Under the pieces are notes generated by a model. That model was not told the DNA's origin and made no database searches. It worked only from the letters and a program-made list of their open reading frames with translations. Made by a program: the position numbers and the translations under genes. Positions 62,847 through 64,000 of a stretch of 64,000 bases of DNA are shown in pieces. Every line of letters begins with the position of its first letter. Within the stretch, counting starts at the first letter, position 1. Source of the stretch: Acidobacteriota bacterium (GTDB lineage Bacteria > Acidobacteriota > Vicinamibacteria > Vicinamibacterales > JAFNAJ01); the NCBI GenBank assembly GCA_023384575.1, contig JAHDVP010000005.1, positions 1-64,000 on the forward strand, given 5' to 3'.

Positions 62847-64000
62847 ATGCTGCCGGGCTTCGAGGTCGTGATGCCCGTTGTCGAACCCACGCTGCTGCCG
62901 GCCTTCGTGGGCCGCCAGCCCATCTTCGACGCCCGCCAGAAGGTACAGGGCTACGAGCTGCTGTTCCACCTCGCCGAGCCCAATCCGGCCGGCGACGTCG
63001 ACGGTGACCAGCGCACCGCCGAAGTCGTCATGAACGCCTTCGTCGAGATCGGCCTCGACCAGGTCGTCGGTCCCCACGCCGCTTTCGTCAACGCGACCCG
63101 GAGGTTCCTCGTGGGCGGTTTCGCCCGCGACCTGCCGCCCGATCGGGTCGTCGTCGAGGTCCTCGAACAGGTGCCTCCCGACGAGTTCGTCGTGGCCGAG
63201 CTTCGCGCGTTGCGCGACGCCGGATTCCGTGTCGCACTCGACGACTTCGTGCCCGGCGGCCCGAGCGAGGCCCTGCTCGACCTGGTGCAGATCGTGAAGC
63301 TCGACGTCGAGGCCCTCGGCCCGGTGGATCTGCCCCGCCACGTGCGCGCCCTTCGGGGGCGGAAGACGCTCGTGGCGGAGCGTCTCGAGACCCAGGCCGA
63401 TTTCGAGCGCGTGCGCGAGCTGGGGTTCGACCTGTTCCAGGGGTTCTTCCTCGCCCGCCCGACGGTGATGGCGAGGCAGCGCCCCTCGGCGAACCGCCTC
63501 GCGGCGCTGCGTGTGCTGACGCTGCTCGACGAGCCCAACGTGTCGTACGACCGTCTCGAAGAAGCCATCAGCTGTGACGTGACGCTGGCGATGAAGGTGC
63601 TGCGGGTCATCAATTCCGCCGCGTTCGGCCTGTCCCGCCAGGTCGAGTCGCTCAGACAGGCCCTGGTGCTGCTCGGGCAGCGGCGGGTCCACACCTGGGT
63701 GGCGCTCACGGTGCTCGCGGGGCTCAACGACAAGCCCGCCGAGCTGCTGACGACCGCGCTCGTTCGGGCCAAGATGTGCGAAGGGCTCGGGCACCGCTCG
63801 CAGCCCGAACGCGACCACTCCTACTTCACGGTTGGCCTGCTGTCGGCGCTCGACGTGATGCTCGACGCGCAGCTCGATGACGTCGTGGCGTCCCTGCCGC
63901 TGACGGAGGACGTGGCGTCGGCCCTCACCGATCGGGCGGGCCCGATGGGGCAGGCGCTCTCGACGGCGCTCGCCTACGAGAACTGCGACTGGGAAGGCGT
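62847..64000 (+). CDS. EAL-HDOD domain protein (YuxH family), truncated by window edge
   Basis: An N-terminal EAL-type domain (about 10-210) is followed by an HDOD domain (about 215 to the end). The EAL tripeptide reads ELL in GYELLFH. The other c-di-GMP-phosphodiesterase positions are visible: Asn in FVNATRRF, Glu in VVEVLE, DD in VALDDF, Lys in VKLDV, Glu in AERLET and Gln in FQGFFLARP. It may hydrolyse or sense c-di-GMP. The start is ATG 62847 or ATG 62871 (with GAGG upstream). The gene continues beyond 64000. It is divergent from parC. Confidence 0.87.
   Translation, partial: MLPGFEVVMPVVEPTLLPAFVGRQPIFDARQKVQGYELLFHLAEPNPAGDVDGDQRTAEVVMNAFVEIGLDQVVGPHAAFVNATRRFLVGGFARDLPPDRVVVEVLEQVPPDEFVVAELRALRDAGFRVALDDFVPGGPSEALLDLVQIVKLDVEALGPVDLPRHVRALRGRKTLVAERLETQADFERVRELGFDLFQGFFLARPTVMARQRPSANRLAALRVLTLLDEPNVSYDRLEEAISCDVTLAMKVLRVINSAAFGLSRQVESLRQALVLLGQRRVHTWVALTVLAGLNDKPAELLTTALVRAKMCEGLGHRSQPERDHSYFTVGLLSALDVMLDAQLDDVVASLPLTEDVASALTDRAGPMGQALSTALAYENCDWEG

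Overview
The window is GC-rich chromosomal DNA from a free-living Gram-negative bacterium. Outer-membrane proteins, lipoproteins, an Oar-like TonB-dependent receptor with an N-terminal carboxypeptidase-regulatory domain, a TPR-tailed Ser/Thr kinase, UbiD, M64 peptidase, type III glutamine synthetase and ferredoxin-linked 2-oxoacid oxidoreductases together suggest an Acidobacteriota, perhaps of the Vicinamibacteria. This is inference from gene content; there is no rRNA in the window. I see no tRNA, rRNA, CRISPR array, insertion sequence or prophage. The region reads as core chromosome, so most long antisense ORFs are GC-driven shadows.

Layout. 1-3776: a tripartite RND efflux operon (TolC, membrane fusion protein, truncated pump), divergent from an ECF sigma factor and zinc-finger anti-sigma pair (3830-4773). 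4841-9477: pyruvate:ferredoxin oxidoreductase with a dihydroorotate-dehydrogenase-like flavoprotein that lacks the DHOD catalytic loop. 9757-15464: DUF4920 protein, rhomboid protease, a secreted unknown protein, M64 peptidase, a beta-lactamase-fold protein without catalytic residues, and a beta-barrel. 15526-26488: TonB receptor, [2Fe-2S] thioredoxin-like ferredoxin, ApaG, a small Cys4 protein, UbiD decarboxylase, a SLOG-like protein, phosphodiesterase, trehalase, and M3 peptidase.

26559-36185 is the most coherent block. It holds a short-chain threonine dehydrogenase, then an ArsR-HTH/methyltransferase fusion regulator translationally coupled to full-length cobalamin-dependent methionine synthase (metH), then rmlB. 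A second ArsR/methyltransferase fusion precedes S-adenosylhomocysteinase (ahcY). Two regulators of one architecture thus sit next to two enzymes of the SAM cycle, each with its own promoter and a different inverted repeat.

36298-46245: ChaN-PDZ protein, esterase, E2 and E1 of the 2-oxoglutarate dehydrogenase complex, YciA-type thioesterase, peroxiredoxin, a xylose-binding-type lipoprotein and a cupredoxin lipoprotein. 46273-52603: lipoprotein and Ser/Thr kinase pair, a sugar-binding lipoprotein coupled to an inositol-dehydrogenase-like enzyme, and a cation diffusion facilitator. 52623-64000: topoisomerase subunits B (ParE-like) and A (ParC-like) bracket type III glutamine synthetase and the divergent korAB 2-oxoacid:ferredoxin oxidoreductase; the window ends in an EAL-HDOD gene.

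Metabolically, the cell can oxidise 2-oxoglutarate through SucAB and probably through KorAB, and pyruvate through NifJ. This suggests switching between NAD-linked and ferredoxin-linked oxidation. Several convergent gene ends carry strong GC hairpins without a U-tract. Some promoters place the -10 box 7-8 nt before a start codon, which suggests leaderless mRNAs.
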